Of a stretch of 64,000 nt of DNA, positions 41,510 through 54,739 are shown piece after piece; positions within the stretch are counted from its first letter, which is position 1, and every line of letters begins with the position of its first letter. Origin of the DNA: Alitta virens (Eukaryota; Annelida; Polychaeta; Phyllodocida; Nereididae). The translations under genes were made by a program, and so were the position numbers. Location: the NCBI GenBank assembly GCA_932294295.1, contig OW028580.1, positions 34,460,636 through 34,524,635 on the forward strand, read 5' to 3'. The notes below the pieces were generated by a model that ran no database searches, was not told where the DNA came from, and worked only from the letters and a program-made list of their open reading frames with translations.

Positions 41510-42797
41510 GTGAGTAATTTCAATATCCTTAATATAATTAATAATATCATTTCAATTAATCTATCAGTGGCTCATTACTTCATCCAATATAGCGTCTTTT
41601 AATTGGCTCAGTCATTGTGACGTAGATTGTGTGACAATGAAGTGATCAGCTTGTGACAATGATTCTTTTATGGGACAATGACACTGGGCTTCTCTCATTG
41701 GCCATTTTGACTGCAATAAAGCTGCCCCAATTGTAAGTGAGTTTGTGCAGTGTCTAGCAATATCCGGTGAAAACAGACAATCTGTCCCCGTAGCAACGAT
41801 TGTTCGCATCATGTGACAACAGTAATGACCCTCGTTCAGGCAATAGATGACTGCTAATTAAAGCATTTCTCATATTTATTGGATGTGGCCGCCGCCAGCA
41901 CATGCGTTTTATGAAATAAAGCTTTTAAATATGCATAGAAATTATGGAAAAAGTGGCACATGTCTAGGCCAAATGCTGTAAAACTTTGCAATTATGGAAT
42001 TACATGGATTCCAGGCAGTTTAGGATTTAAAGCAGACTTTCTGACCCCACGACATGTACAGAACTATACTACTTACTTCCTTACTTACTTGTTTGCCTAC
42101 TTACTTATTTACCTACTGACTTACTGACTTACTGACTTACTGACTTTCACAGAGAGATAACGCTGTATTTTATTAACTTTCTATGGCAGCCTTATCTTAG
42201 GTTTTCATTATCTTATCTTGCATCTTATCTTGACCTTTTACCCGAATCAAAAACAATATCTTTTATCAACATTGAGGACCCATATTGTCTTGTGATGTGA
42301 GCCAGTTTCTGGACAGACTGACCTAGTTCAAACAATACGCAGAGGGTGGGTAAATATAGCAGTGGTTATTTGGAGAGGTTGATAATTTTGGATCACTGAT
42401 CATCACTCCATCATAAAACAGATATGGATGAGAGGGCTGTAGATGGAGAGACGCAAATTATTATGATGCGGGGGCAGGACCCCCCGGGGCTACTGTAGTT
42501 CCGGGAACGGGGGGTTCAGGATGTGAATTGTGTTATTTCGGCCTCTTGGGACTCCTAGAATCCCCCCCCCCCTCAAACACCCACAGAAAGCCGCATCACC
42601 GTGAGTGTCAAGATACATTGAATCAGACAGCAATTGTGAAGAGTGTCACTGCGCATGCGTGGCCAGTCACATGGTGTCGCAATATTTAGCCCCCACAGCT
42701 GAATGGCTTAAAGTTACTTGACTGCCAGCCACTGAAGATATACCTAGTTTGAACATTCGGCTGAACTTCATATTATTTCATCATTAGCATCTCAAAA

Positions 42798-45700
42798 ATG
42801 GCCTGCAACATCTTCGTCACCCTCATCATGTCACTAAGTGCTGTATTATTGCCTTCTTTTGCATTTTCTTCTATTATGGAAATGGAAGGAGTGGGAGAGC
42901 CAAGTCTATACTTCAATGGACCAGTGCCAAATGCTGTCACAAAAGCCAGACTTGGACAGAGCCTAGTTCTTCACTGCGGCGCCGGCGGAAGCCCTTCTCC
43001 GACCATCCACTGGCTTTTCAAAGGATCTCGAATCACCCAGGTAAGCCTTGACGCTACTTTTTTTTAGTACTTTTGACGTTCTGATGCTCCCCATGACGCT
43101 CTCGTGACGTCGTGGACGCAACGTCGCAGCTCCACGTGCTTTGCACGCGGTCCGCACGCCCCCAGTGTCACGGTCTGAAATCGCCGCAAAAATCTCGAAT
43201 AACCGCAAAACATTTAACTCAGGAAACCTTTGAAGTAATTTTAACAACGTTGTATAATCATGGTCATGGAAATATTCCAAATATGCAGCAATTATTGTAA
43301 GCATCATATTTTTCTTCAGTAATTTGATTAAATTTCAAAGAAAATTCCGACTTTTAGGAGTGGTTCAACTTCAGGAAACGTTAAAACTGTTGAGTATAGG
43401 AAATAGTCAAATTGAAAAATTCAAATAAGTAATTTAGAATAAGTGGGTATTTCATTCCAATAGTTTTATTGCATTTTGGAATCATTATCATTTGTAAAAC
43501 TTTGAAGACAATTTAAAGTTGTAGACTTCTGTGCTTAGATATTAGCCCGAAAAAAACTCTGACTTCTGTGTGTGACTACTTCGTGCTTGACTGCGTGTGC
43601 CAGACTAGCAGACGTCTTTACCCCACTTGTATGGCCACTGTCTTTTGTGACAGTCGCAGGGGCGGGGTGCTACTGCTGCTAAACTGCATGATAAATGACC
43701 GAGGGTTATTGAGTGCGGACAGTCGAAATGATTCGGACTACTAGGCTATGAGATATTCAACTGCGAAAGAAGGATAGAAAGGAAAGATGATAAGCAAAAA
43801 TTAATAGAAAAGAGTTAATATGTAATAAAATGGATAGATAGACTTTATTTTCTCATAATGGAATTAAATTCAACAAGCACATTTTTGAGAAAGACCATTG
43901 AAAGAAAGAAAGAAAGAAAGAAAGAAAGAAAAGAAAAGAAAAGAAAAAGAAAGAAAGAAAGACAAATACAAGCGTGTTATAAATGCCTGTAGCGTGATTG
44001 ACATTTAAAACAATAATCAAGTTGACATTTTAAATTAAATTCCTTGATTAATTAATTTTTATTATAAAAAATATTTCTAATTCCATAATCAGTGAACACA
44101 CAAATTTAACATTGTTATTCAATATTAATATTTTCCATACTTCTTCACAAGATCAAATTTTTCTGGTTATATAAATTTTAAGGGCACAGGTGCAAACGAC
44201 GGTTTCAGCAGGTCAATTAGAAGTGTGGGCATGATGTAAAATAATATTACCTGAACACGAATCTTGTGTAAAATGATTGAAATAAGAACGGGCCAGAAAT
44301 AAATGAATCCAGATGGCTTTTATTACATTGCTTCCCAAATCAGACACCTGAAAATAATTCCCAACAAAGGCCCATATTCTGATTTTGTAGAAGAATTCAT
44401 AAGCAAATACATGCTGGCTGTATTATGTGTTTTCTTTTAGATGTGAAGCTTGTTATCTAAAGAATCAAGTAGAAAATATTTTAAACAAAAGAAATTTGTG
44501 ATTTTATGGTTTTTACATAATCTGACTCCTGTGGTTAACTCATAGAATTTTTGTGTTATTTTTCCTTTTATAATCTGAAAGTTCAAGGTATTGCATCATG
44601 CGGTGTGATTAAACTTCTTCTTTTTTTTTATGCCCCAAGCTGTCAACATAATGACAGAAATAAAAAAAGAGTCAAAAAATAGGGCATTGTGCTTTTTTTG
44701 CCTTACATTATTATAATTGTTTATTGTCAAAAGACAACACTGTGACATTTGGCACACCTGACTGCCACAAAGCACTGTCTGCGCATGCGCGGGTTGACGT
44801 GACTCAGGACGTTGCGCCTGATGCAATGACACGGCGTCACGGGCGTCACGGGGAGCGTCGCAACGTCATGTAGAGCGTCATTACTGCCCACGACTATAAC
44901 TTCCTGATATTTGTCCGATTCTGGGCGTTGGAGTCCACACCGCTCGCTGTCAGAAGCCATTAAGTTGTCTAATGGATCCAAATAACACTCATGTCAGACA
45001 ATGTACTTCCTGTGCCTCAGACAAAGCAGGGTATTTGCACATAGAATCCGCCGCTTCACACTTCTATTACCATTAATATATTTCCTGGTTTTTGCTTTGG
45101 CTAATACCAGGTCAAAACCTTATGCAGATATTTTTAAAGGTTAGTTTGTAGGTGGTCAAGCCACTTTTACACAATAACAACTTACTATTGAAAACTATTT
45201 AATATTCTGTGAAAACGACCCTATTTTCTGGCCCCATATAGGCCTAAACACACACACACATACATATATAGTTATTTTATTTTACTACATGGCCAAGTGT
45301 GCCACGTGCGTTTTCCATGAGAAGGATACGACGCATGGAAAATGCATGGTTTTTGCCTAATCATAATTAGGTGAAAACCATGCGTTTTCCATGCGTTTAT
45401 CCAAACGCATGGAAAACGCACGTGGCACATATGGCCATGTAAAATTTGACTTTGAAGTATGAGTTTGAAACTATCATGATATATAGTAAATAACCTCACT
45501 ATTAAAGTAATCTTGCTATTACTGCTTGATTTTAGATATGGCTTGTAGAATTAGAGTATATCCACACAGCTGCTGTGAGAGTTTTTTTTTATATTGGACA
45601 GCTGTTAAGTATGTTGGATTGCTGATGTTAATGTTGGATGGCAGCAGTGTATGTTGGATGGCAGCAGTGTATGTTGGATGGCAGCAGTGTATGTTGTACA

Positions 45701-48700
45701 GTGTGGAGAACGGTGGGTCATCCAAGCAAGACAAAGTTTTTCGGGATTTAGAAATTTCGCTTCGGCCAACATGATTGTACCATATTCCACAAAACTCAAT
45801 GTTGGACTTCTTGCCATCCATTGAATATTGCTATATATACAGTAGGCTATTGAAAAGTCCAATCAACTACATGTTTCATTCAATTCAAATAGCTGCATGT
45901 AGATTATGATGTATTCGCCATTTCACATATTAGACAATGAAAGAGGCAATTATAGAAAAGAGGCATCATTTTTCTCTTTGATTGTTTCATGAAATGTTTG
46001 TCTCTGAAGTAGCCGCCATTTTGTACGCTACCTTAAACGGAAATCACAATATATAAACCATAACGGAGGGTAGGCCTATTATCGACAGGGCGGGTATTTT
46101 CGACACTCACATTAAAAACTTAAGAAAAAAAAAAAAAGAGAGTGTCGAAAATACCCTCCGTTATGGTAGAAGGCTAATATTACAAGCTTAATTTTCTTTT
46201 CCCTATTTTTGACATTAATGTCCTCCAAGTCTGGGTGTGCGTAAAAAGGCTAAAAAAAACTAAACTGACAAAAAAAAAAAAAAAAAAAAGCAATGTTTTT
46301 CTGGGATTCCCGATTTAGTTTTCTATAGCGGATCTAGTGTAATCAGCTGGAAACTGCATGAAACTTGAGAAATTTGAACTCGGGATTTTTTGCCAGATCA
46401 AGGCGGATTAGACATATCCACCTGTCACCTATTATCGCTCAAGAGGGTCAAATTTATCCAGACGGGTTTTTTTGTGCCAGGTTTTATGGTGAAAAGAGCC
46501 GCTCTCCAAAATCCCCACTATCGTGTTTCAACAAATTTGATCTCAAAAATGCAAAACTGATGTAAAAATCTTATCAGGACACAAGAGATAGTATGTAAAG
46601 TTTGACACTTTAACAAAAGTGGTTTGAACTTGACTACTACAAATAAAAATAGAATGTAGAATTGTTTAAATTGCGAGATGCAGGGGATGGAAGGAACGCA
46701 TTATAAAAATGTACTTGGTCCAAGTTAAAAGTCTTCTATTGAATTTTATTAATTCATGTCAAACTTTGGTGACATTTAAAGATCATCAAAAGTTGAATTA
46801 AATTTTTGAAGTTGTTTTTCACAACTGAAAAAATCCATAAACAAGTTTATACTGTGATATGGAGTATGACTAGCGAATGAAAAATGAAGTTTCTTGAATA
46901 ATAGAACCAGATAAAAGTTTAAATTACGCAATTTTGATTAAAGTATGGAGCCATGGGTACTCTTGCTCTTTGGTTAAAGTACAATATAGTTCACCCTGGA
47001 GTTCCAGGTTCAAAATCTTATTGAATATTACGGGTGACCAAGATAGCATTCCAAATCGTTTCAACGTCGGCGCGATGTCGGCGATGTTAATACGATATTG
47101 TAAGGATAATGGCCTATATGGAAACGATGCTGGCCGATTTGGAATGCTATATGGATGCTGATGGAGAAATGAACCAAAATTAACTTTTTAAGCAATGGCT
47201 GGAATTGAACTTCTATCGCAGTGTCAAAGTATAAGTACTCGGATGGTCTCGAAATTATTGGGTCTGTATCTTATTGTTTTGATTTCATCAATTGTATATT
47301 GATGATGAATTGATAGGCTTCAGTCCACACAAATTTACCCTATTGCTGGGTATAGGTGGGGTCTTTTACTTGCCTCAGCATAGACACAGATTACAAGGCA
47401 CCTCCAATTTAACGTCTCATGCGATCGACATCCAGCTGCTGGGATGTAGCTCATGAAGAGTGCCTGGGCCAGAACCTGGGATCCCCAGGAGCTTAGCCAA
47501 CACCTTAAAAACTCCTCAGCTTAACCTTTTATTAAACAAGCATATAATTTCTTGATTACTTTTTATTTTTGCAGGGTATTTCACATTCAGTGACAGACGA
47601 TGAAGCAATTTACGAATCGAAAAACGACATGATGGCTCGACCAACCCTTCGTCTTTCTGGGACAAAATCTCGACTTTTCATCGACTGCTTAACCCCACAA
47701 GATGTGGGAGAGTACACTTGTGTGGCTGAGACCCCCAGCAAACGCATAGTCAGCCAGACTATGGTGGAACTAGGTCAGTAGGTCAAGGCTATGACCTATT
47801 TATTTAGGCCTTGACATTTTGCATTCATTTTATTACGGTGTCTTTTGAAAAACGAATTTATGTATTTCTAAATGTCTAAACCATGGCCTTGAAACTAGAA
47901 ATATTTTTGGCAACCTGACATTTGTACCTCCATAAATTCAATAACTTCTATTTTGTCGCCAACACTGAAAATATTCAGACTATTTGGATGAACTATCTAT
48001 CCAAAACATGTCAAGAAAATATTTATTATTCCAAAGTCAGATTTGAACTAAAAGCATTGGAATGTATGATGAACTGCTGGAGGCAGACAGAATGATGAGA
48101 TGATGTCCAAATCATATTTAACATATAGGCCTAATCTAAATTAATTTTATCTGAAAATAGTTACTTTTTAATAAATAGCCAAATGCCAGAGGGAGATGTT
48201 ATGAGGAGATGATAAGGCATTGGTGTCCAAATCTTGTTAAACGTGTAACCTAAATCTTAAATGTGAAAATTATCTAATTCCTGGTGCCCACACACTTGTT
48301 CAACTACTTTACATAATGCCACACCCACCTTGGATAAAAATAGCCTTCTTTAGTAGAATTTCTCACTAATCATATCTTTTTGTAATTTTTGAAATAAATT
48401 TTTATCATTTTCCATCATTTTCTATTGCAGATAATGCAATCAGTGGAGGCGAATTTCTCGATTCATGTGTAATGAAAAGGATAGAGAGAGGTGAGTCTGA
48501 AAAATCTGCAATTCATGACAAAAAAAAGTGAATCATAATCGGACCACGGAGACAGGAGTAGACTCTCTTGTCTCCATGATCGAACTAATAAGATTAATTT
48601 CAGCATGAAAAGGTTAACAAGCCAAGGCAGCGTTGGCCTTTTGCATATCTCATGATGGCTATTATCATATCATATAGACATGTCTAAAAATGGAACGCTT

Positions 48701-51700
48701 CCTTAGCAAATTCAATTTCCTTGGTGTGAACTGTCTTTCTGACATTTTATGAGAAGTAGGCCTAGCTCCTGAGTGAATTAAAAGGCTTAAAAGCAAACTA
48801 TTTCCGCAACCCATTGATTCCCAAGACAGTAATGTAATGAAAGACCCCAACGTTTACGGCTAACAGCGTGGGTGGGGCAGCAGCATTGTGACGTCATAAC
48901 AAACCCATGACGTCATCGTATCGAACGACTAGTGGGTGCTGTTGAGTTTACACAATTCGATTCTATTTTGGGGGAACAGAGCAACGAAGTTTTCATATTC
49001 TGTTTTCTCTTTCCTCTTTGTAATGAACAGTTAGATCACAGAAATGTTTTTAGATATTGATTGGGGCACCATATTTGATAAATTTAGGCCTATAGGCAGA
49101 TGTAAAGATGGGATGATGAGACTAAGAGCCCATGATAAAGCTGTGCATTCTAGAATGGGCCTACCTTCATGCCCCAGCATAGCCCACATCACATCAATTT
49201 AGATTTAGGCCTAGCTCAACTGCTCAAGTGCCCAGATAAGATTCGAACTTAGACCACCCAGCTGCTCTCTTCGCAATGTCCACATCTATTCATGTTACAC
49301 AACCTGAACACAATTCTACAACTGGAACTATTTTTCTGCCTCAGGTCACAGCTCACGAATCTACATGTGGACGGCCCACCGGCTGGAACTTGAAGGAGCG
49401 GATGTCCAACTTTTCTGTCGAGCAACCGGAAGTCCGGCCCCAAAAGTCACGTGGTACGACACGAATAATCAACCAATCAGCACGAAAGATCGCCAGTACG
49501 AGGTACGTCATGCAAATTAGCTGCCCAATTGCAGCCTTATTAGGATAAATAACTGAAATTTGCATTCCAGTCATGCAACCTTCGCATGTTATTAAATATG
49601 AACTGAATATGTGATGAACAGAACTAATTATTACAACTATAAGTGAAAAAGTAACAATAACAGGATTTTACTTGGCTGTTAAGATTATCAACATTAAAAT
49701 CAGCTTCCAATTGAGAGTTACCAAGTTTTGGGTGGGAACTGTAGTATGCGTACGGTCGTTATTCGGACTAACCCAGCTTTTGGATCACTTAGTCCTATAT
49801 CTTTTCAACAAGTGTCTCTCAATTGTGGTTGGGTTGGTGGTGGGTGGATGGATTAGGGATTTACGTCCTGTATTTCTGCAATGGAATGATGGATGAAACA
49901 GCCATCTAACTTAGGCTTGACCAGGAATTAAAACCAGTGGCTGGAAGCCCAGTGCGCTACCAGTGAGCTAGGCCCACACTCTTGACTCAATTGTGAAATG
50001 TAGATGTATTTATTTATAAACATATTTATACAGGGTAATAAACATTATGAGCAACAGCTCTTTTACAAAATGGGAGACGTAATGATGAGATGTTAAACCA
50101 CCCACTGTATACATAACAGTCTACACCCTACAACAAATGATTGCTTTAATCATTTGTGAATTTTCCTAATAATTGTGTTATATTCTTTCAGCTTCTGCCA
50201 AATGGGGACTTGCTCATCCACAACATAAACTGGGAAGGCAACATGGGAGCTTACAGATGTGTCTCCTCGAATAAACATGGTGAAGATGAGGCATCTATAT
50301 TCTTGTACCCGGTAAGTAAAATTCTCTTACATCAAGAAAATATCAGATTAATATCGATAGTGATATCGATTCTATGGCATCTGGAGTATCGGCACTGACC
50401 TATTTCTGGAAATTAAGATCATTGACAATATTGGGGATTGGGTAGTATCATTGGTTGGAGGGGGAGGAGGAGGAGGATGATGATGATGAGGAGGAGGGAT
50501 GAGCATACGAGGAGGAGGAGAGGAGGAGTAGAGGAGGAGGAGAGGAGGAGTAGAGGAGGAGGAGAGGAGGAGTAGAGGAGGAGGAGAAAGGAGGAGAGGA
50601 GGAGTAGAGGAGGAGGAGAGGAGGAGTAGAGGAGGAGGAGAGGAGGAGGAGGAGGAGATAAATACAGACAAATTTGTAGCCATTATGGATTTAGGACACA
50701 TATTTCAACCTAGTTACCAACTGAAATCATGTCGTTAATTATCTTGTATCATGACCATCAATGTTTTCCAGTATATCAGCTAGGAGCTTTTTTGCTATTT
50801 TTATCCCCAATTCCTAGAAAATCATGGTAGAATACTGCAAAGCAATTAAAGCTTTTAACACCAGAGGGCAGAGTAGATTGCCCAAGCCTGGTCCACTTAA
50901 GATAAGGACATTTTGGACGATGGCATCAGAAATCAATCAAATGATGCAATGGTTCCATCTTGCCATAGATCTTGCAGTCCATTATATTGTCTATCTGCTT
51001 CTATGTGATTCTCCGTCTTTCTGTACTTTTGGTGAAGTGGTTAGCACTTTTGGCACGTTGAGGCAATGCCTTTGGGTGTATGGGTTCCAAACCACGTTTC
51101 TAGTGCAAATTATGGACGACAAATCATTCACTAAATGGCCAAATGTGCCACGTGCTTTTTCCATGAGAAGGATAAACGCATGCAAAACGGATGGTTTTCA
51201 CCTTAATATAATCAGGTGAAAACCATGCGTTTTCCACGCGTTTATCCAAACGCATGGAAAATGCACGCGGCACATTTGGCCATGAAAGTTCATCGAAAGC
51301 ACTGCAGTGATATCCCTCCTATTGTTATGACATTATATCTTTGGTATATTTAAAAATTTCAATCAAGGCACAGTGGTAACCTAATTAATATCTGCTGTAC
51401 ACTTATTAATGAAGTGTCATTACGGTGTCATTACGGTGTCGTAATGGTGTCATAATGGTGTCATAGCTGGTAATTTAGTTCAGCACATAATTAATTGCAT
51501 ATTGATATCATGGAACCCTGCTGTCCTTGACCCACTATGTTATAAAAGCATCATTTGCCAGAAATGAAAACAAAGCTATTGTTTGACCTGATGACTTGTT
51601 GCAATCAATATGCTCACTTGGGAAAAGTCAGTAATTTGGTATGACACCATTATGTCATAAAGCTGTAACTGATTATTATTATAACTGGTGTATATATACT

Positions 51701-52234
51701 CATCATGATACAGTTCTCCAGTCTCCTCATAACAGCATTTACATTGATGGCTGTCTTGTGAAGCTTGTCCAACCTACAGTTAGTTTCATTAAAAACGGCC
51801 CGTCAAATTGAACCTAGCCAAAGCTGTCATAGCTGGCTACTCAAAATTGGATCTAAAAGTACATATTTATAATATATCAGAATAATTTCTTACATTTGCC
51901 AGTATTAACACTTTTCTGGTGATTAATGTAAGGTGACTATTAGCTATACAAGTGGACAGAAGCAGCTGGCTTTAGCATGTTTAGACCACAGTCAGGTACA
52001 GGTCGCTACCGATAGCTAGAGTCAACCGTATTTTATGAAACTAACTGTATATCTGTGTCTGTTCAGTTTTTTTTTCTATCCACCACCATGTCTGATGTCT
52101 ATATCCAAGATCCTTTGCTACAGCCAAGTTGAATTGAAGTGTAGAAGGCTATTCAATTATTTGAGGGTAGTTCCACGTCTCATGCAACCTTGCTAATTTC
52201 ATTTTGTCTTTTCTGTTTTCAGACGTACATGTAA
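42798..52234 (+). CDS. Secreted two-Ig-domain protein, IMP-L2/IGFBP7-like (263 aa)
   Basis: Host gene. Coding exons are 42798-43040, 47575-47773, 48431-48490, 49345-49502, 50192-50311 and 52223-52234. All junctions are GT-AG and in frame (phases 0, 1, 1, 0, 0). A signal peptide (about 1-25) is followed by Ig domain 1: LVLHCGAGGSPSPTIHWLFK in exon 1, DVGEYTCVAE in exon 2. A short linker has one Cys. Ig domain 2 has VQLFCRATGSPAPKVTWYD in exon 4 and GAYRCVSSNKHG in exon 5. The last exon adds three residues before the stop. Two I-set domains, secretion and the total length match IMP-L2, an insulin/IGF-binding protein; insulin-pathway function is inferred from family. An alternative 5' end is possible (see 8966 and 41455). 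Confidence 0.88.
45288..45439. mobile_element. Palindromic MITE (family 1, full copy)
   Basis: 152 bp. The ends CATGGCCAAGTGTGCCACGT and CGTGGCACATATGGCCATG form inverted repeats, with two further internal palindromic arms around GCATGGAAAA. TA flanks lie at 45286-45287 and 45440-45441. Confidence 0.8.
46057..46166. repeat. Foldback hairpin
   Basis: ACCATAACGGAGGGTA and CGGGTATTTTCGACACTC on the left pair with GAGTGTCGAAAATACCC and TCCGTTATGGT on the right, across a poly-A loop. The left arm carries a roughly 20-bp interruption. Confidence 0.7.
47041..47151. mobile_element. MITE family 2, copy A
   Basis: The ends AGATAGCATTCCAAATCG and CGATTTGGAATGCTAT are inverted. Related copies lie at 60566-60666 and 60785-61590 (interrupted). 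Confidence 0.75.
47320..47520 (-). mobile_element. tRNA-derived SINE copy (family A)
   Basis: Same body as 13430-13660 and 58095-58372, including TTTTACTTGCCTCAGCATAG and CATCCAGCTGCTGGGATG. It ends just before the exon at 47575. Confidence 0.7.
48491..49344 (+). other. Intron of the Ig-domain gene
   Basis: SINE fragments with AAAGATGGGATGATGAGA near 49103; no exon. Confidence 0.6.
49845..49980 (-). mobile_element. tRNA-derived SINE (family B)
   Basis: ATTAGGGATTTACGTCCTGT, ATGAAACAGCCATCTAACTT and a GTGAGCTAGGCC end. On the minus strand it opens with a tRNA-like GGCCTAGCTCAC. Relatives lie at 55735-55915 and 59602-59730. Confidence 0.7.
50455..50660. repeat. (GGA)n-rich homopurine tract
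   Basis: About 200 bp of GGAGGAG/GAGGAGTA units inside an intron. Confidence 0.9.
51134..51284. mobile_element. Palindromic MITE (family 1, second full copy)
   Basis: 151 bp, closely similar to 45288-45439 throughout. TA on the left (51132-51133); the right flank is AA. Confidence 0.8.
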
Positions 52235-53520
52235 CGTTCGTCCCGCCAGACCCGCTGAATTCAGGCAGCTCTCGATCCCAATTCTCAGCAGACAGAGGCC
52301 AGAATCTCGCATGATCTCGTTGTTCCACGTGGTTCTCGCGCATGCTCACTGGAGTCGTGTTTCACCAACATGGCGGCAGAATCTCTGTGCACGAAGCAGA
52401 TTCATTGCAATTCCTTTGGATTTTTTGAATCACTTCTAAAACTTTTTCGTTGACTCTTAAGTGTGCGAGACTTGTCGCGGTGTTCCAGTGTCCACACGCG
52501 CGGAACCACTTTGCATTATAAACTGTTTCCTGGAAGTTTTGAGACATAACTCATCAATTCATGTTACTGACAAACACTCTACTATTTATTTTTGCTGTTG
52601 CATTATTGTACACAGACTATTATTTAAGATGATATATGTGTATTTAAGAAGACGATGTTGAATAAGATGCTATATTGACATGCTATAACATTATTTATCA
52701 TGAGAGGAACATGGCGGAGGGGGAGAGGATGACTGTGATTGTTGATAGTATTGAGCAAGAAGTAGCTAACGAGTAGTTAGAAAGATAATAATTAGTCCGA
52801 ACAATTGTACTGTAGTCTGAACGATTAGACCGATAGATTACTCTGATTAACCCAAACGGTTAAGACCATAAGTTTAGTTTGACTGATTAATTCGTTTGAA
52901 TGATTAGACCGGTAGATTACTCTAATGATATTTCTTAAATGATAGTTGGAATGTCCATTTGATTACTTAGTCTGGGAAAAATTGACTATAAGAGATCATA
53001 AGACTAGTCTTTCACCAGACCATTAGATCAGCCTTCTGCTGATCGATTAGATTGGATGATTAGACCTATAGATTAGTCCATACTATTAGTGCCATGGCTT
53101 TAATTTATTGGAGACCAATCAAAGATAGATGGCTTAGTGCATAGATGCAATTTATTTAATTATAATGAATTATGATAAATTATGATAAATTATAAATAGT
53201 AGTGTAGAACATGTTATTTTAATCAGTATGAATTATGAGAGTATTGTTCTTGGAGATGATGATATGAACAGAGGTGACTGTTTTCTTTGTTTGGTATTGT
53301 TCTCAGATCCATTGTTTGGAATCTGACCTTGGCCCTTCGAGGCTAAAGTAACAATTGGTATTGTAATGCCTAATGATGTAGCATAATGAATGTTATTTAA
53401 ATTAAAGAGTAAACATGAATTTAAATTTGAGCCAATTTGTTCATATTCTGTGCAACTTGTTTTTGCAAAGTACACTTTAATTGAAAAGTGATATCGTCAA
53501 TAAATGTTCCACTTGTTTCA
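52235..53520 (+). other. 3' UTR of the Ig-domain gene
   Basis: Begins right after the stop codon in the terminal exon. It has degenerate repeats of GATTAGACCGATAGATTA at about 52823, 52897 and 53056. AATAAA at 53499-53504 is the likely polyadenylation signal. Confidence 0.55.
53499..53504 (+). terminator. Likely polyadenylation signal of the Ig-domain gene
   Basis: AATAAA about 1.27 kb after the stop codon; no stronger earlier signal noticed. Confidence 0.4.
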
Positions 53521-53729
53521 TCCAGGTTCACGATTTTGACATTATTTTCTTAATTTCCTGATATAAAATTTATTAGGAGCATAGTCTATGCTGCTATTTC
53601 TTATTTCAATGAAAAAGGTAAAATCTTGATTAAAATGAAACCAGATAAAACCCCCAAAGCCCATAGGCTATGGTTATACAATGTCAGGAAAACTAGTAAT
53701 GACATTTAAGATTTTCAGTATTGCCTAAA

Positions 53730-54618
53730 GATACAATAGAGTTTTACGCACTCGGGTCACTCCATAAGATACAGTAGCGTTTTATCCACTCGGGTCACTC
53801 CATAAAGATACAATAGAGTTTTAACCACTCTGGTCATTCCATAAAGATACAATAGAGTTTTACCCACTCTGGTCATTCCAAAAAGTTACAATAGAGTTTT
53901 ACCCACCCTGGTCATTCCATAAAGATACAATAGAGTTTTACCCACTCGGGTCACTCCATAAAGATACAATAGAGTTTTACCCACTCGGGTCACTCCATAA
54001 AGATACAATAGAGTTTTACCCACTGAGGTCACTCCATAAAGATACAATCGAGTTTTACCCACTCGGGTCATTCCATAAAGATACAATAGAGTTTTACCCA
54101 CTCGGGCACTCCATAAAGATAAAATAGAGTTTTACCCACTCGGGTCACTCCATAAAGATACAATAGAGTTTTACCCACTTGAATCAGTCCATAAAGATAC
54201 TATAGAGTTTTACCCACTCGGGTCACTCCATAAAGATACAATAGAGTTTTACCCACTTGAATCAGTCCATAAAGATACTATAGAGTTTTACCCACTCGGG
54301 TCATTTTACCCACTCGGGTCACTCCATAAAGATACAATAGAGTTTTACCCACTCGGGTCACTCCATAAAGATACAATAGAGTTTTACCCACTCGGGTCAC
54401 TCCATAAAGATACAATGGAGTTTTACCCACTCGACTTACTCCATAAAGATTCAATAGAGTTTTACCCACTCGGGTCATTCCATAAAGATACAATGGAGTT
54501 TTACCCACTCGACTTACTCCATAAAGATACAATCGAGTTTTACCCACTTGGCTCACTCCATAGAGATACAATAGAGTTTTACCCACTCGGGTCATTCCAT
54601 AAAGATACAATAGAGTTT
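53730..54618. repeat. 39-bp minisatellite, about 22 copies
   Basis: Unit: ACAATAGAGTTTTACCCACT followed by CGGGTCACTCCATAAAGAT. Because 39 is a multiple of 3, 13-residue repeat frames stay open on both strands; these are artefacts. Confidence 0.95.
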
Positions 54619-54739
54619 TTTTTATAAAAATTATATAATAAAATTAAAATAAATATATAAATAATATATGAACCCTTGATGACTCATTCTGGCATTTATG
54701 GCCTGGTTTCACTAAACCTTGTTACCTACAATATATCGA

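Larger units (their letters stand above)
43041..47574 (+). other. First intron of the Ig-domain gene (from the 42798 ATG)
   Basis: 4.5 kb with a (GAAA)n tract (about 43901-43960), the palindromic MITE copy at 45288-45439, a foldback at 46057-46166, an AT-rich MITE at 47041-47151 and a SINE at 47320-47520. No further exon seen. Confidence 0.7.
50312..52222 (+). other. Last intron of the Ig-domain gene
   Basis: Contains a GGAGGA purine tract at about 50455-50660, MITE family 1 at 51134-51284 and short GTGTCATTACG repeats at about 51415-51465. No exon. Confidence 0.65.

Noticed and set aside
42788..42797. Splice of the 41455-41509 exon to the TTATTTCATCATTAG acceptor before the Ig-gene ATG
   Set aside because: The phase is wrong: a phase-1 join there reads into a stop within 20 codons, so it could only serve as a 5' UTR junction.
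42963..43307. 114-aa minus-strand frame and 62-aa plus-strand frame around 43100
   Set aside because: Overlap the Ig exon and intron start; CpG-rich but no conserved features.
53886..54627. 13-residue repeat ORFs on both strands (VGKTLLYLYGVTR type)
   Set aside because: Artefact of a 39-bp minisatellite; open on both strands at once. The GKT is not a P-loop protein.
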